Assembly (NCBI RefSeq): GCF_006539505.1 | Contig: NZ_BJND01000005.1 | Coordinates: 1 to 64,000 of the forward strand | Direction: 5' to 3' | DNA: 64,000 nucleotides | Source: Streptomyces spinoverrucosus | Lineage (GTDB): Bacteria; Actinomycetota; Actinomycetes; Streptomycetales; Streptomycetaceae | In this document: one piece after another, positions 43,240 through 52,222 of the stretch | Layout of the letters: the number at the start of each line of letters is the position of its first letter | Position numbering within the stretch: the first letter of the stretch is position 1 | Program-made: the position numbers and the translations under genes | Notes under the pieces: generated by a model | What the model saw: the letters and a program-made list of their open reading frames with translations, nothing else | Told to the model about the DNA's origin: nothing | Databases searched by the model: none

Positions 43240-44493
43240 TCAGGCGACGGTGTCGTTGGACTGCAGCCGGATGAACGGCTCCTCCAACACGGGCATGGCG
43301 TCGGATTCCATGCGGCCGATGAAGCCGATCTGGTTGGCCTCGGCGTACAGCTCGACCAGGCGCTGGATCTCGAACTGCAGGGCGTCGACGATCCAGTAGA
43401 AGGAGAAGTCGCCGAGCATCCCGATGTAGTCGTTGTCCGCCAGGGTCGACGGCGCGAACTCGGACAGGACGTGGGGGATCTCGAGGATGGTGTCCGGGGC
43501 GTCGCCGAGGCCGGCCTTCCAGATGTACTGGTCGTTGGCGTCCTTGATCTTGCGGACCTCGGCCAGGACCAGGCGGTGGAACAGCCACCGCGCCCGTGCG
43601 TGGTACTGCGGCTTGAGCGCGTACTTGGCGTCGATCAGCGCGTCCGCCGCGTAGCCGTTGGTGGCGTCGTTCACGAATCGCGTGCCGTCGGTCGGCACCT
43701 GCCGGTCCCGGCTGGTGGTGATGCCGCCGAGGTCGGCGTTGCCGACGGTGAACAGGCCCAGCGGCTTCTGGTTGCCGTCGCCGGTCATGAACGCGTTCTC
43801 CTGCGCGGTGGCGTGCCGGTAGGCCATGCGCTCGCGGACGATCTGCTCGGGGTCCATCGAGGCCCTGCGCAGCAGCGTGCGGGAGACCTTGACGCGCTTG
43901 GCGAGCGGGTGCGGGCGCAGCTCGCGCTTGCCGAAGCGCAGGCCGTCGTCCTGGCTGCCGGTGCCGACCTCGCTCGTCCAGGTGGCGTCGGCCAGGTCGG
44001 CGTCGCGGGTTGGGACGCCGAGGGATTCGGCGGTCGTCAGGCGCATGACGGTGGCCAGGCCGCGCAGCGGCAGCTGGTCGTCGACGTTGGCCAGGAGCCG
44101 GTTGACGAATTCCTCGGGCGCGACGAGGAACCCGCCTTCGGGGTCGTTGCCGGCGTTGAGCGCGCGCACGTGGTCGGCGGTCAGGCCGGGGCGGCCGTCG
44201 CGCAGGTAGGCGTTCCAGGCGTCCATGCGGGCGGCCTCGGCGCCGCCGCGGTTGCCCGGGCGGCCGTCGTCGGGGATATCGTCGATCCCCTGGCGGTCCT
44301 GCTCCAGGAGCCGTTCCATCCGCTCGATGGTGCGGTCGACCTGGTCGCGCTCGTCCATGAGCGCGTCGAACTTGGTCTCCTCGTCCGGCGTCATGGCCCG
44401 GTTGCCATCCTGTGCAGCCTGCATGATCGCCGTGGCCTCGTGGCCGAGCGAGCTGCGCTTGTTCTTCAGCTCGCGGATCTTCAGGGTGGTCAT
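43240..44493 (-). CDS. HK97-type major capsid protein
   Basis: A 417-residue capsid precursor. The first about 110 residues are a charged coiled coil, the scaffold-like delta domain (IRELKNKRSSLGHEA... MERLLEQDRQG). The HK97 shell domain follows: GGFLVAPEEFVNRLLANV (N-arm), PLAKRVKVSRTLLRRA, RATA..FMTGDG and IQRLVELYAEANQIGFIGRMESDAMP at the C-terminus. It lies after the protease gene. Confidence 0.95.
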   Translation of the reverse strand: MTTLKIRELKNKRSSLGHEATAIMQAAQDGNRAMTPDEETKFDALMDERDQVDRTIERMERLLEQDRQGIDDIPDDGRPGNRGGAEAARMDAWNAYLRDGRPGLTADHVRALNAGNDPEGGFLVAPEEFVNRLLANVDDQLPLRGLATVMRLTTAESLGVPTRDADLADATWTSEVGTGSQDDGLRFGKRELRPHPLAKRVKVSRTLLRRASMDPEQIVRERMAYRHATAQENAFMTGDGNQKPLGLFTVGNADLGGITTSRDRQVPTDGTRFVNDATNGYAADALIDAKYALKPQYHARARWLFHRLVLAEVRKIKDANDQYIWKAGLGDAPDTILEIPHVLSEFAPSTLADNDYIGMLGDFSFYWIVDALQFEIQRLVELYAEANQIGFIGRMESDAMPVLEEPFIRLQSNDTVA

Positions 44494-44547
44494 GTCTCCG
44501 TCCCCTTCTGGGTGTGGGTGGTGCCGCCCGCGGTGCGGGGGCGGAAG

Positions 44548-45225
44548 TCAGTGGGTGCGCAGGCCCGCCAGGCGCAGCAGTCGCTGCTCGCGGCGGGCGC
44601 GCGCCTCGTCGTCCTCGTCGTCGTCCGCGCCGCCGGCCGCGTCGAGCAGCTCCTGCAGGGCGCGCAGCGCGTTCTGGACGAGGGTCTTGTTCGCCTTGGA
44701 CAGGACCGCGCCCGCGCGTACGTCGGTGAGTGCACGGGCCAGCGCGAGTTCGTCGGCGCGGCCGGATTCGACAATCGCGTTGGGGTCCATGGGCAGCGGG
44801 ACGGCGGAGACCTCGAACAGCTCCCAGCCTTCCGGGGTGCCGCTGTCGTCGATGTTCCAGACGTCGAAGCCGATCGAGAACGCGTTCATCATCCGCTTGC
44901 GGTACTTGCGCTCGACACGGCGGGCGAAGTCGTCGTCCTGGTCGAAGACGATGTCCATCTTCAGGGCGTCGCCGTCGATCCACGTTTTGTCCGAGCGGCC
45001 GATCGGCAGGCCGTCGCGTCCCCAGTACGAATGCCCGTAGCCGACAACGGGGTTGGCCTGGAAGCGGCCGAGCTCGGCGCCCTTCATGGTGAGGTTGAGG
45101 CCGTCGCCCTTGCGGCCCTCGGTCGCTGCGACGATCGTCAGCGGCTTGCCCCCCGCGTCGTCGCCGACGTCGTCGTTGTCGGCGCGCAGCACGAAGCCGC
45201 GCATGTAGTGGCGCTGGCCCTTCAT
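44548..45225 (-). CDS. Prohead protease (HK97 gp4-like serine protease)
   Basis: A 225-residue U35-type maturation protease with the catalytic His in PVVGYGHSYWGRD and the Ser in MMNAFSIGFDVW. A charged C-terminal tail (DDDEDDEARARREQRLLRL) likely binds capsid. It releases the delta domain of the major capsid protein during maturation. It overlaps the small Cys-containing gene before it. Confidence 0.92.
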   Translation of the reverse strand: MKGQRHYMRGFVLRADNDDVGDDAGGKPLTIVAATEGRKGDGLNLTMKGAELGRFQANPVVGYGHSYWGRDGLPIGRSDKTWIDGDALKMDIVFDQDDDFARRVERKYRKRMMNAFSIGFDVWNIDDSGTPEGWELFEVSAVPLPMDPNAIVESGRADELALARALTDVRAGAVLSKANKTLVQNALRALQELLDAAGGADDDEDDEARARREQRLLRLAGLRTH

Positions 45226-45407
45226 CGGTCCCTCCCGGGGTGGTTGATCTGCCGGTTGCGCGGCGGGGGTTGCTGGCGTACGGCCTCGAAGCGGACGTCA
45301 TTGCGGCCGCAGGAGGCGCCCCGTTCGTGCCACCAGGCGCGGGAAGGGCCGCGCTCTGCGGGGGCGAGGCAGGCCGTGCAGCGGCCCGGCTCGATGAGGT
45401 TCCTCAT
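45222..45407 (-). CDS. Small Cys-containing phage protein
   Basis: A 61-residue protein between portal and protease genes, with ATGA overlaps on both sides. CTACLAPAERGPSRAWWHERGASC has the CxxC...C layout of a zinc knuckle. Tight coupling suggests stoichiometric use with the head proteins. No family is recognised. Confidence 0.7.
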   Translation of the reverse strand: MRNLIEPGRCTACLAPAERGPSRAWWHERGASCGRNDVRFEAVRQQPPPRNRQINHPGRDR

Positions 45408-47464
45408 ACGACGGGCACCACCTGGCATCTGCAGCCGGCGTGAACGGGCGGATGGAAGGTGTTCCGCTTGGCCTTCAGCGCCTCGCCGTCCTCGCCCTCG
45501 ACCTCGTCGCCCTTGGCGATGAACGGCTCCTCGATGGCGATCGTGCGGCCGTCGAGCTTGGTGCAGTACGGGCAGTGCTGCGAGCCCTGCGTGACCCACT
45601 TCAGCTCACGGACGCCGGCGTCCTTCCACGTCTCCCTGGCGGCTGCGTTGGGCAGCTGGCTGGACTCCCACCGCGCGGTCTGTGCGGGCCGCTCCTCCTG
45701 CCATTTGATGAGCCGCTCGACGATCGCCTCGGCCGCGTCCTCCTGGGTGTCCGCGGCGTCCGTCTTCTTGCGTAGCTGTCCGAACGACGAGGACAGGCGG
45801 TAGGCGACGTGCGCGAGGGTGTACGCGTGCGCCCAGGTGGACAGGTCCACGTCGTCCTCGTGGCCGACCTCCTCGGCGGCGTCCTCGGCGACGTCGGCGG
45901 CGAACGCGGTGATGATCGGCAGCCACAGCGCGGTCATCGCCTCGGCGATCGGGCCGTCCTTGCCGTACAGGACGGACAGCGCGGCGAGGAACGCGGACGT
46001 CGACCGGGCGCCGCGGCCGCCGGGCACCAGGTGCTCGTCGACCAGGGCGCCGACCTTCTCCCGCTCAAGGTCGGCGATCTCCTGGTCGGCCTCCTGGATC
46101 TTGGGTGCCCAGGCGTCGGCGATCCGTTCGCGGGCGGCGATGCCGCGGCCGTGCAGCAGGCGCGCGTACCGGCGCACGCTCGCCCGCGCGTCGTCGACGT
46201 CCTCGCTGTCGTCGACGTCGGCGGGCGCCGGGGCGGTCTCGCCGGCGGGGACCATGTTGAGCGGGACCAGGTAGGCGTCGCCGCCGTCGACGGGGTTCAT
46301 GTTCTCCCGCTCGCGGACGTCGTTCGCGCTCAGCCAGCCCCACTGGCGGCCGACGGCGTACGCCTGGTAGCGGGCCATGGTGTTGCCGCGCAGCAGAGCG
46401 TCGACCAGGTGCTCGGGGAAGAACCTGACGCGTTCCTCGGGCAGCAGCAGCTGGGTGAGGATGGCCTGCTCCCAGCGGGTCAGCCACGCGCTCAGCGCGC
46501 TGCTGACGTAATCGATCTGCTGTTCTTCGATGTTGCTGAAGGTGGCGCGCTCGAGGTCGCCGACCTTGTGCGGGGGCAGGCGCAGCCACCGCGCCATGTC
46601 GGTGACCTGCAGCTTGCGGGTCTCGAGGAACTGGTTGGCGTCGTTGGGTAGGCCGACCTGTTGCCAGGTCACCCCTTCCTCGAGGATCGCCACGCGGTGT
46701 GCCCGGTCGATGCCGCGGTGGATGTTCTCCCAGTCGTCGGCCATCCGCTTGCGGGCCTCGGGTGAGAGGTTCTCCGGGTGCGACAGGGCGCCCGCCGGCG
46801 CGGCCCCGTTGGAGAACGTCTTGGCGCCGTAGTGCTCGGTGGCCAGCCCGAGGCCGATGGAGTTCGCGGCGAGCTCGACGACGGAGTAGCCGGTCACGCC
46901 GTCGTCGCCGAGCCCGTTGATGCACAGGAACTCGCCCGGGGCGAGGTTGGCGTAGATGCCGTTGACGTCGTCGCGGTATTGCACCCACCGCTCGACGCGG
47001 CCCTTGCCCAGCTGCCGGACCTTGATGCGCACCCGGTCGGGGCGCAGCGGCCACAACTCCTCGATCACACCCGTGCGTTCGTGCGTGACCACGTACGCGA
47101 CGCCGCGGCCCCAGGTGATGGCGTGGCCCTGCAGGGCCTCCTTGAAGGCCATCGCGCCCATCATGTCGTTGGGCGCGTCGTGCAGCAGCGGGTACAGCGG
47201 GTGCGACGTCGCCCGCCGCTTGCCCCGGCGGATCCGCTCGTACAGGAACAGCGGCAGCAGGCCGAGGTCCTCGGCGATGACGCGGACGCCGGCGAAAAAC
47301 GGCGCGTACATCATCGCCGTGTCGTAGTCGACGCGGACGCCGGCGGAGTTGGCCATGTCGCCGCGGAACCAGTCGATGACCCACTTCTCGGGGGTGGCGA
47401 GCGAGGACAGCGGACCGGCCGAGGCTCGGGCCACTGTCCGGACCGCGGAACGCAGCAGCCCCAT
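45404..47464 (-). CDS. Portal protein fused to a MuF-like head protein
   Basis: A 686-residue protein. Residues 1 to about 400 form an HK97-type portal (MAMMYAPFFAGVRVIAEDLGLLPL; SHPENLSPEARKRMADDWENIHRGIDRAHRVAILEEGVTWQQ). After a linker (about 405-430), the C-terminal part has the phage_Mu_F head-morphogenesis pattern: SQHCPYCTKLDGRTIAIEEPF and HPPVHAGCRCQVVP, where Cys and His suggest a metal site. Usually the two are separate adjacent genes; here no stop separates them. GTG-independent start at ATG 47464. Confidence 0.9.
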   Translation of the reverse strand: MGLLRSAVRTVARASAGPLSSLATPEKWVIDWFRGDMANSAGVRVDYDTAMMYAPFFAGVRVIAEDLGLLPLFLYERIRRGKRRATSHPLYPLLHDAPNDMMGAMAFKEALQGHAITWGRGVAYVVTHERTGVIEELWPLRPDRVRIKVRQLGKGRVERWVQYRDDVNGIYANLAPGEFLCINGLGDDGVTGYSVVELAANSIGLGLATEHYGAKTFSNGAAPAGALSHPENLSPEARKRMADDWENIHRGIDRAHRVAILEEGVTWQQVGLPNDANQFLETRKLQVTDMARWLRLPPHKVGDLERATFSNIEEQQIDYVSSALSAWLTRWEQAILTQLLLPEERVRFFPEHLVDALLRGNTMARYQAYAVGRQWGWLSANDVRERENMNPVDGGDAYLVPLNMVPAGETAPAPADVDDSEDVDDARASVRRYARLLHGRGIAARERIADAWAPKIQEADQEIADLEREKVGALVDEHLVPGGRGARSTSAFLAALSVLYGKDGPIAEAMTALWLPIITAFAADVAEDAAEEVGHEDDVDLSTWAHAYTLAHVAYRLSSSFGQLRKKTDAADTQEDAAEAIVERLIKWQEERPAQTARWESSQLPNAAARETWKDAGVRELKWVTQGSQHCPYCTKLDGRTIAIEEPFIAKGDEVEGEDGEALKAKRNTFHPPVHAGCRCQVVPVV

Positions 47465-47655
47465 CACGCACCGCCCTTCGTCGCGTCGATGAGCTCCTGG
47501 CGTACGGCGGCCCGCTCGGCGAGGACGGAGCCGCACAGGCCGACGCCGAGGAGGACGGCGCCGCCGACGGTCAGGCCCAGCCATGGTGCGATCAGCCACA
47601 GGCCGGTGCCGAGGAGCACGATCCCGAGCAGCGCGAGGACGTCCCAGCGGTCCAC
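47464..47655 (-). CDS. Small two-helix membrane protein
   Basis: A 63-residue protein with two hydrophobic helices (LALLGIVLLGTGLWLIAPWLGL and VGGAVLLGVGLCGSVLA) and a charged C-terminus. GTG 47655 has GGAGGTGACAG upstream. It lies between terminase and portal genes, a place where some phages have an unknown membrane protein. Its function is unknown. Confidence 0.75.
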   Translation of the reverse strand: MDRWDVLALLGIVLLGTGLWLIAPWLGLTVGGAVLLGVGLCGSVLAERAAVRQELIDATKGGA

Positions 47656-47674
47656 CTGTCACCTCCTGTTGGGG

Positions 47675-49486
47675 TCACAGGGCCATGCCCTGGCTCTCGT
47701 AGACGGACGGCTTGGGCATGCCGCGCATCGCGCCGTCGACGGCGAACAGCAGCGAGGGGATGCCGTCGATGCGCTTGCCGGTCTTGTCGCGGTCGGGCTT
47801 TACCGGGCGCAACCTGTCCGGATCGTCACGCGGCGACTTCTTCTCGACGGTGTCAGCCATCCACCGGGCGACGGGGTTGCCGAAGTGCGCAAGCTCGGAG
47901 GCCTTCAGGCGGCGCATGAGCTCGCTCATGGGCGCGGTCATGCGCAGGTACGTCGTGTCCGACTCGATCATCTTCAGCCGCGTACGTTTCGTGATCGCCT
48001 GCCGTACGGGCTCACCCGACCACTTGTCGTACGTGACGTTGACGATCTTGAAGTGCTTGTGATCGGCTTCGATGTCGTCGTAGATCCGGTCGTAGTCGAT
48101 CGTGTCGCCCTCGGTCTCGGTGACCCAGCCGTCCCGCACCCACTCCTCGAACTTGCCGTTGGTGTAGTCGCTGAGGACCGGGGTGATGGACTCCGGCACC
48201 CAGAACCGCCACAGCGCCGAGCCGTCGGGGAACAGCAGCGTGAACGCGGTCAGGTCGAGCTTGCTGGACAGGTCGAGTCCGCCCCAGCAGCGCTCGCCCT
48301 TCAGCCGCTCCCGCACCCAGTCCGGCGTGGGGGCGATTTCCCGGGTGCACGCGTTCCACAGGTCCATGGAGATCCACCGCGTCACCTGGCTCACGCGCTG
48401 GTTCAGGCGGAACTGGCGGAACCCGTTCTCGGCCTTGATGTCCTTGCGGGCCTCCTCGGCCTCCTCGCGGAGCGCCGAGATGGACAGGAAGCTGCCGAGC
48501 GCAGGGTTGGGCCAGGCCCAGTTCCGCTCGTCCCACGGGTCCAGTGAAACGGGCAGCTCGGGGCGGGCGGGGAACAGCCGCCATAGCCGCTCGAGCTCGT
48601 CGACCGTGCGTGGCATCTTCCGCACGAACACGAAGTGGTGCGGTGCCCGGGCCGGGTCCTCCATAACCCGGTCGGCCTCGTCGATGAAGTCCGCACCGAA
48701 CGAGGCGCCGTCGGTGGTCTCGGTGGTAATGGCCAGCATCAGCGGCTGTACGCGCGCGCCGGCGCCCGTACGCATGGCCTTCCACAGCTTGTCATCCGGC
48801 TGCGACAGGACCTCGTCGAGGATGAAGCAGTGCGGGCTGTGGCCAAGTTCATTGTCCGCGTCGGACGGGATGGCCTCGTAGTGGCTGCCGGTCTTCTCGT
48901 CGACCAGGCGGCGGACGTTCTTGATGTGCGTCAGCCGCTCGTTCAGGATCGGCGACTTCTTCACCATCTTGGTGGCGGGCTCGAACACCTTGCCCGCCTG
49001 GCGGGTGTTCGCGGCCGCGCAATAGACCTCGGCGGACTCCTCGCCGTCCGCGCACAGCATGTACAGCGCGATCCCCGACAGCAGGGCACTCTTGCCGTTC
49101 TTGCGCGCCATGACCACGGTTGCGCGGGTGTAGCGGCGGACGTAGCGGCCCCACTGCTCGGACCAGATCACCTCGCCGAACAGCGGCCGGATGATCTCGT
49201 GCTCCTGCCACGACGCGAGCTCGAAGCGGGTGTTGGCCAGCGCGCCGGCAGGATGGATGAGCAGCTCGGCGAAGAACTTGACGACCTTGTCCGCGCGCGG
49301 CTCGCAGTAGTGCGCGCCGCGGCGACCGCAGGTCTTGCCGTCGAGCGTGTACCCGCACACCGGGCCGCGCCGGCTGTTCGGCCGCCACCGCTTGTGGTGG
49401 TCGACTCGGACCGTACGGCGCCGCCGCGCCGGGCGCGTTGCGGCCTTGCTACGGGCGGGCCGGGTGGTGGTGCGCGCGGCAGCCAT
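47675..49486 (-). CDS. Terminase large subunit
   Basis: A 603-residue packaging motor. The ATPase domain has Walker A ARKNGKS (127-133) and Walker B CFILDEVL; the following ITTETTD is the coupling motif. The nuclease domain includes GGLDLSSKLDLTAFTLLF and a late D-rich segment. The basic N-terminal about 35 residues precede two CxxxxxxxC-type pairs (CGYTLDGKTCGRRGAHYC). Cuts and packages concatemers; the sequence class fits cos-type HK97 phages. 15 bp after the small subunit. Confidence 0.95.
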   Translation of the reverse strand: MAAARTTTRPARSKAATRPARRRRTVRVDHHKRWRPNSRRGPVCGYTLDGKTCGRRGAHYCEPRADKVVKFFAELLIHPAGALANTRFELASWQEHEIIRPLFGEVIWSEQWGRYVRRYTRATVVMARKNGKSALLSGIALYMLCADGEESAEVYCAAANTRQAGKVFEPATKMVKKSPILNERLTHIKNVRRLVDEKTGSHYEAIPSDADNELGHSPHCFILDEVLSQPDDKLWKAMRTGAGARVQPLMLAITTETTDGASFGADFIDEADRVMEDPARAPHHFVFVRKMPRTVDELERLWRLFPARPELPVSLDPWDERNWAWPNPALGSFLSISALREEAEEARKDIKAENGFRQFRLNQRVSQVTRWISMDLWNACTREIAPTPDWVRERLKGERCWGGLDLSSKLDLTAFTLLFPDGSALWRFWVPESITPVLSDYTNGKFEEWVRDGWVTETEGDTIDYDRIYDDIEADHKHFKIVNVTYDKWSGEPVRQAITKRTRLKMIESDTTYLRMTAPMSELMRRLKASELAHFGNPVARWMADTVEKKSPRDDPDRLRPVKPDRDKTGKRIDGIPSLLFAVDGAMRGMPKPSVYESQGMAL

Positions 49487-49501
49487 GGCGCCCTCCCTGC
49501 G

Positions 49502-49984
49502 TCAGGACAGCAGCCGCTCCGCGCTCTTCCCGTCCCCCTGGTTGGGGATCTTCAGCTGGGCGCGGTCGCTGGGGGTCAGGCCGAAGCGGGCGCCGTAGCG
49601 CTGCACCTGGGCGTCGGCCGCGTCCAGCGCCATCAGCCAGGGGTTCTTGCCGCGGCGGTGGCCGACCAGGTCGCCGTTCTTGTTGAACACCGGCAGCTCG
49701 ACGACGGCGCCCTCCTCCTCGACGTGCTCGGCGGCGTCCCGCCGGCGGGCCACCGCGTCGCACCAGTTGGCGAAGGCCTCGGTGTCCCACGGCGTCAGCA
49801 CGCGCTTGGCCTCAAGGTCGCCGGCGAACTGCTCCCACACCTCGAGGGCTGCGTCACTCAGCCAGTCCGGCGGCAGGACCTCGCCGACGTCGGGCTGCGG
49901 CTCGTCGGTGTTGATCCGGTCCTTGCGGTCGCCGTGCAGCACGCGCAGGGCGGTCGGCTTCCCGGCGGGTCCACGCTGCCCCAT
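49502..49984 (-). CDS. Terminase small subunit (P27 family)
   Basis: A 160-residue P27-type protein: MGQRGPAGKPTALRVLHGDRKDRIN, WLSDAALEVWEQFAGDLEAKRVLTPWDTEAFANWCDAVARRRD, and PNQGDGKSAERLLS. ATG 49984 has GGAGG five bases upstream. It binds the packaging site on phage DNA. First of the late structural genes. Confidence 0.92.
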   Translation of the reverse strand: MGQRGPAGKPTALRVLHGDRKDRINTDEPQPDVGEVLPPDWLSDAALEVWEQFAGDLEAKRVLTPWDTEAFANWCDAVARRRDAAEHVEEEGAVVELPVFNKNGDLVGHRRGKNPWLMALDAADAQVQRYGARFGLTPSDRAQLKIPNQGDGKSAERLLS

Positions 49985-50139
49985 GACCACCTCCACGGTC
50001 ACGCACAGTTACGGTCGGCCGCCCTGGTACGGCGGTTCCCGTTACCTGTCAGCGCGGGAGGGGGCTCCCCCCCGCGTTCCGACGTCCCCCGGCCCCAGAG
50101 ATCCGAGGCCCCCTCCCCTCCGGGTCCTGTCACACTCCG
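49985..50139. other. Probable cos region with a GC-rich palindrome
   Basis: This gap lies between the HNH nuclease and the small terminase subunit, where HK97-type phages keep the cos site. It holds the imperfect inverted repeat at 50053-50076 (CGCGGGAGGGGG and CCCCCCCGCG) and repeated GTTACxG elements (near 50009 and 50040). No strong proof of cohesive ends. Confidence 0.5.
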
Positions 50140-50550
50140 TCAGAACGGAGGATCGTCCCGCGGCGCGGCGGCCCACCCCCCGGGCTGATGCCGGCCGGTC
50201 TCCTTCGAGTGGCACGGAGGGCAGAGGCCTCGGCCGTAGTTCGGGTGGTGCTCATCCAGGCCGCGGGCCCGCAACTCGCGCTTGGACAGCGGGTAGTGGT
50301 CGGCATGCTCGCTGCGCGCGCCACACGGTGAGCCGTGCCCGTGCTCGGTGTTTGTGCACATGCAGGTCGGGTTGCGGGCGAGGACGCCGGCGCGGAAGCG
50401 GTCGCGGTGCTCGGCGTCGTAGCCCTGGGCTGAGGCCGAGGGGCGTGGGCGGCGTGAGCGGCCCAGGCACTCTACGCACTTGGCGCTGCCCTTGACGGGC
50501 TTACCTGCACAGCCTGGTGTGGTGCAGGGGCGTTGCGCGCGGGAGGGCAC
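50140..50550 (-). CDS. Phage HNH endonuclease
   Basis: A 136-residue protein. CTTPGCAGKPVKGSAKCVEC is a zinc-binding N-terminal part. The HNH motif is EHADHYPLSKRELRARGLDEHHPNYGRGLCPPCHSKET, with paired CxxC-type cysteines. HNH proteins beside the terminase help in cos cleavage in many HK97-like phages. Starts 34 bp before the GC hairpin ending the early operon. Confidence 0.88.
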   Translation of the reverse strand: MPSRAQRPCTTPGCAGKPVKGSAKCVECLGRSRRPRPSASAQGYDAEHRDRFRAGVLARNPTCMCTNTEHGHGSPCGARSEHADHYPLSKRELRARGLDEHHPNYGRGLCPPCHSKETGRHQPGGWAAAPRDDPPF

Positions 50551-50581
50551 GGGGTCACCTCCACGCGTGGCGGGGATGGGT

Positions 50582-50612
50582 GCGGCCCCGTACCTGGTGG
50601 GTACGAGGCCGC
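50582..50612 (-). terminator. Terminator-like hairpin between early and late genes
   Basis: Stem GCGGCCCCGTACC/GGTACGAGGCCGC (50582-50594, 50600-50612), 12 of 13 pairs, loop TGGTG. It follows the lipoprotein gene on the minus strand by about 30 bp. Likely separates early transcription from late genes. Confidence 0.65.
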
Positions 50613-50641
50613 GTGGTGGGCGCTGAGCGCCAAGGCGGTAG

Positions 50642-51046
50642 TCAGGAGCCGCCGGGGTCGGGGCAGTCGATCTCGGTGTGGGGCCACTCGTCGGCGGTGA
50701 TACGGCCGCCGGTCTGGACGTTGGCGGTGGCCTCGTCGGCGTAGTACTCGGCGCGGCAGACGATGGTTCCGGCGTCCTTGGTCCGGACGACCTGGACGCT
50801 GAGGGCCTTGCGGTCGCCAGCGTTGGAGCCGATCCAGTCCTGGATGGCGGCGGTGGCGCTGTTCGCGGTGGCGTTCTCGACGAGCAGTTCGACGGCGCGG
50901 TCGGTGTTCTTGATGACGCTGTAGGCCGGCACCTCGGTCTTGGGTGTCGCGGCGTTGCCCGAGGCGTCGTCTGTGTCGCTGCTGCAGCCGACGAGGGCTG
51001 CAGCGAGCAATGCGGTTGCGGCGGCCGCGGTGATGCGGATGCGCAT
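50642..51046 (-). CDS. Phage-encoded lipoprotein
   Basis: A 134-residue protein with signal peptide (MRIRITAAAATALLAAALVGC), lipobox VG-C at about 21, then an Asp/Ser-rich linker (CSSDTDDASG) and an extracytoplasmic domain (YSVIKNTDRAVELLVENATANSATAAIQDWIG...; RTKDAGTIVCRAEYYADEATANVQ) with a Cys pair. Surface lipoproteins of temperate phages often exclude superinfecting phage; that is inference here. A GGGGGG Shine-Dalgarno precedes it. Confidence 0.82.
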   Translation of the reverse strand: MRIRITAAAATALLAAALVGCSSDTDDASGNAATPKTEVPAYSVIKNTDRAVELLVENATANSATAAIQDWIGSNAGDRKALSVQVVRTKDAGTIVCRAEYYADEATANVQTGGRITADEWPHTEIDCPDPGGS

Positions 51047-51146
51047 GGTCGTCCCCCCAGGGAGCAGTTGAGGCTGAGGCGCCATCATGCGATGCGTGGG
51101 GATCGCGTGTTGCTGCTGTGACGGGACTGTGACGGAGTGTTCAGGC

Positions 51147-51392
51147 TTACTGTGCGCTGATGCCGACGAGGCGTAGGGCTCGCTGGCGGGTTGCGAGTTC
51201 GGCGTGCGCGAGGTCTGGGATGGCGTAGAGGGGGCGGCCGTGTTCGTCGAGGCCGGCGGGCTGGAGGTGGCCGCGGGTGACCCAGTTGCAGATGGCGGAG
51301 CGGGTGACGGCGGCTGCGGTGGCGCTGACGGTGCGGCGCCATTGGGTGGCGAGGGCGGCGGCCTGGGCGCCGGTGTAGAGCTCGCCGGGCAT
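51147..51392 (-). CDS. Small MerR/AlpA-like HTH protein
   Basis: An 81-residue protein with a C-terminal HTH-like region SAICNWVTRGHLQPAGLDEHGRPLYAI, typical of small phage excisionase/regulator proteins. ATG 51392 is preceded by GGAGG (8 bases away) and by a strong leader hairpin. Could be an excisionase or control factor. Confidence 0.7.
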   Translation of the reverse strand: MPGELYTGAQAAALATQWRRTVSATAAAVTRSAICNWVTRGHLQPAGLDEHGRPLYAIPDLAHAELATRQRALRLVGISAQ

Positions 51393-51415
51393 GTGCGGCA
51401 CCTCCCCGGGATGTG

Positions 51416-51450
51416 CCGCAGCCCCGGTCCTGGGTGGTCCGGGGCTGCGG
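51416..51450 (-). promoter_or_regulatory. Leader hairpin of the HTH gene
   Basis: A perfect 12-bp stem CCGCAGCCCCGG/CCGGGGCTGCGG with an 11-base loop, 24 bp upstream of the small HTH gene start. Its role may be attenuation or protection of the mRNA 5' end. Confidence 0.6.
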
Positions 51451-51592
51451 TGTGGGCGCCGGGACGCGATGCCGGCACGGTTAAATCTGAGGTCTGGGCA
51501 CACGTGTGGTGCTGGCACCATGTTCACGCTAAGTGCCGATCTTGTCCAGCGAATGGCACGGCCAGCCTCGAACGGGTGTGCGGTGCGGGTCG

Positions 51593-52057
51593 TCAACCCT
51601 CCACGTTCGCATTCAGGTCCTCTCGCATCGCCATGTGTACGAGCTGCAGGGCGTCGAGGTACTTCCGCATGTGCTCCCCGCCGTGGGTCTGGACATTGGC
51701 GCCTTCAATGATCAGGTCCCGCAGGTCCCGCGCGCACCGGTCAAAGTCCCGTGCCAGCGACAACACGGGCTCAGGGGCCAACACTGCAAGCTCGTAGCGT
51801 GGGGCGTAGCAGGCTGCGTATGCGGTGAATGCCCGGTACCCACGCTCCTCGTCCGTCAGGCCCGAGGCGACGGAGAGGACACGGAGTTGGGTGCGCATCT
51901 CGGCATGGGCAGCGAGGTAGCGTGCATACACCTCTTGCTTCGCCTTGCGGCGCTCAATGCGGTCCTCCCGGCGCTCTCGGCGTCCCTCAACGAGAAGGGC
52001 CGAGCCGAGAGCGATGACCGCTCCGAGAAGAGTTCCTAACAGAGGTAACCACGTCAT
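51593..52057 (-). CDS. Membrane-anchored helical protein, unknown (contains TTA codons)
   Basis: A 154-residue protein with one N-terminal membrane helix (MTWLPLLGTLLGAVIALGSALL), a charged helix EGRRERREDRIERRKAKQEVYARYL and helices continuing to the C-terminus. Residues 4 and 7 are both TTA, the rare leucine codon read by bldA tRNA. It has its own promoter-like region and an inverted repeat upstream. Possibly superinfection- or membrane-related; unproven. Confidence 0.72.
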   Translation of the reverse strand: MTWLPLLGTLLGAVIALGSALLVEGRRERREDRIERRKAKQEVYARYLAAHAEMRTQLRVLSVASGLTDEERGYRAFTAYAACYAPRYELAVLAPEPVLSLARDFDRCARDLRDLIIEGANVQTHGGEHMRKYLDALQLVHMAMREDLNANVEG

Positions 52058-52084
52058 CCGATGACCGTAGGCGCCAAGGAGGTT

Positions 52085-52104
52085 AGCAGTACGCCGTACT
52101 TGCT
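52085..52104. promoter_or_regulatory. Candidate operator upstream of the TTA-containing gene
   Basis: Palindrome AGCAGTAC-GCC-GTACTTGCT with one extra T, about 28 bp before the membrane-protein start. The core AGTAC-GGC-GTACT is perfect. On the minus strand CTGCTAACCT follows and could act as a -10. Confidence 0.45.
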
Positions 52105-52222
52105 GACTGGCCAGCTGACTCTGAGGAAAATGGCCAACCACCGTTGACCACGAGCTGCTCACCAGCGGACTTCCCAATGCCACTGGCCACCTACCGCTGG
52201 AGGTCCAATCGAGACTGGGCAG

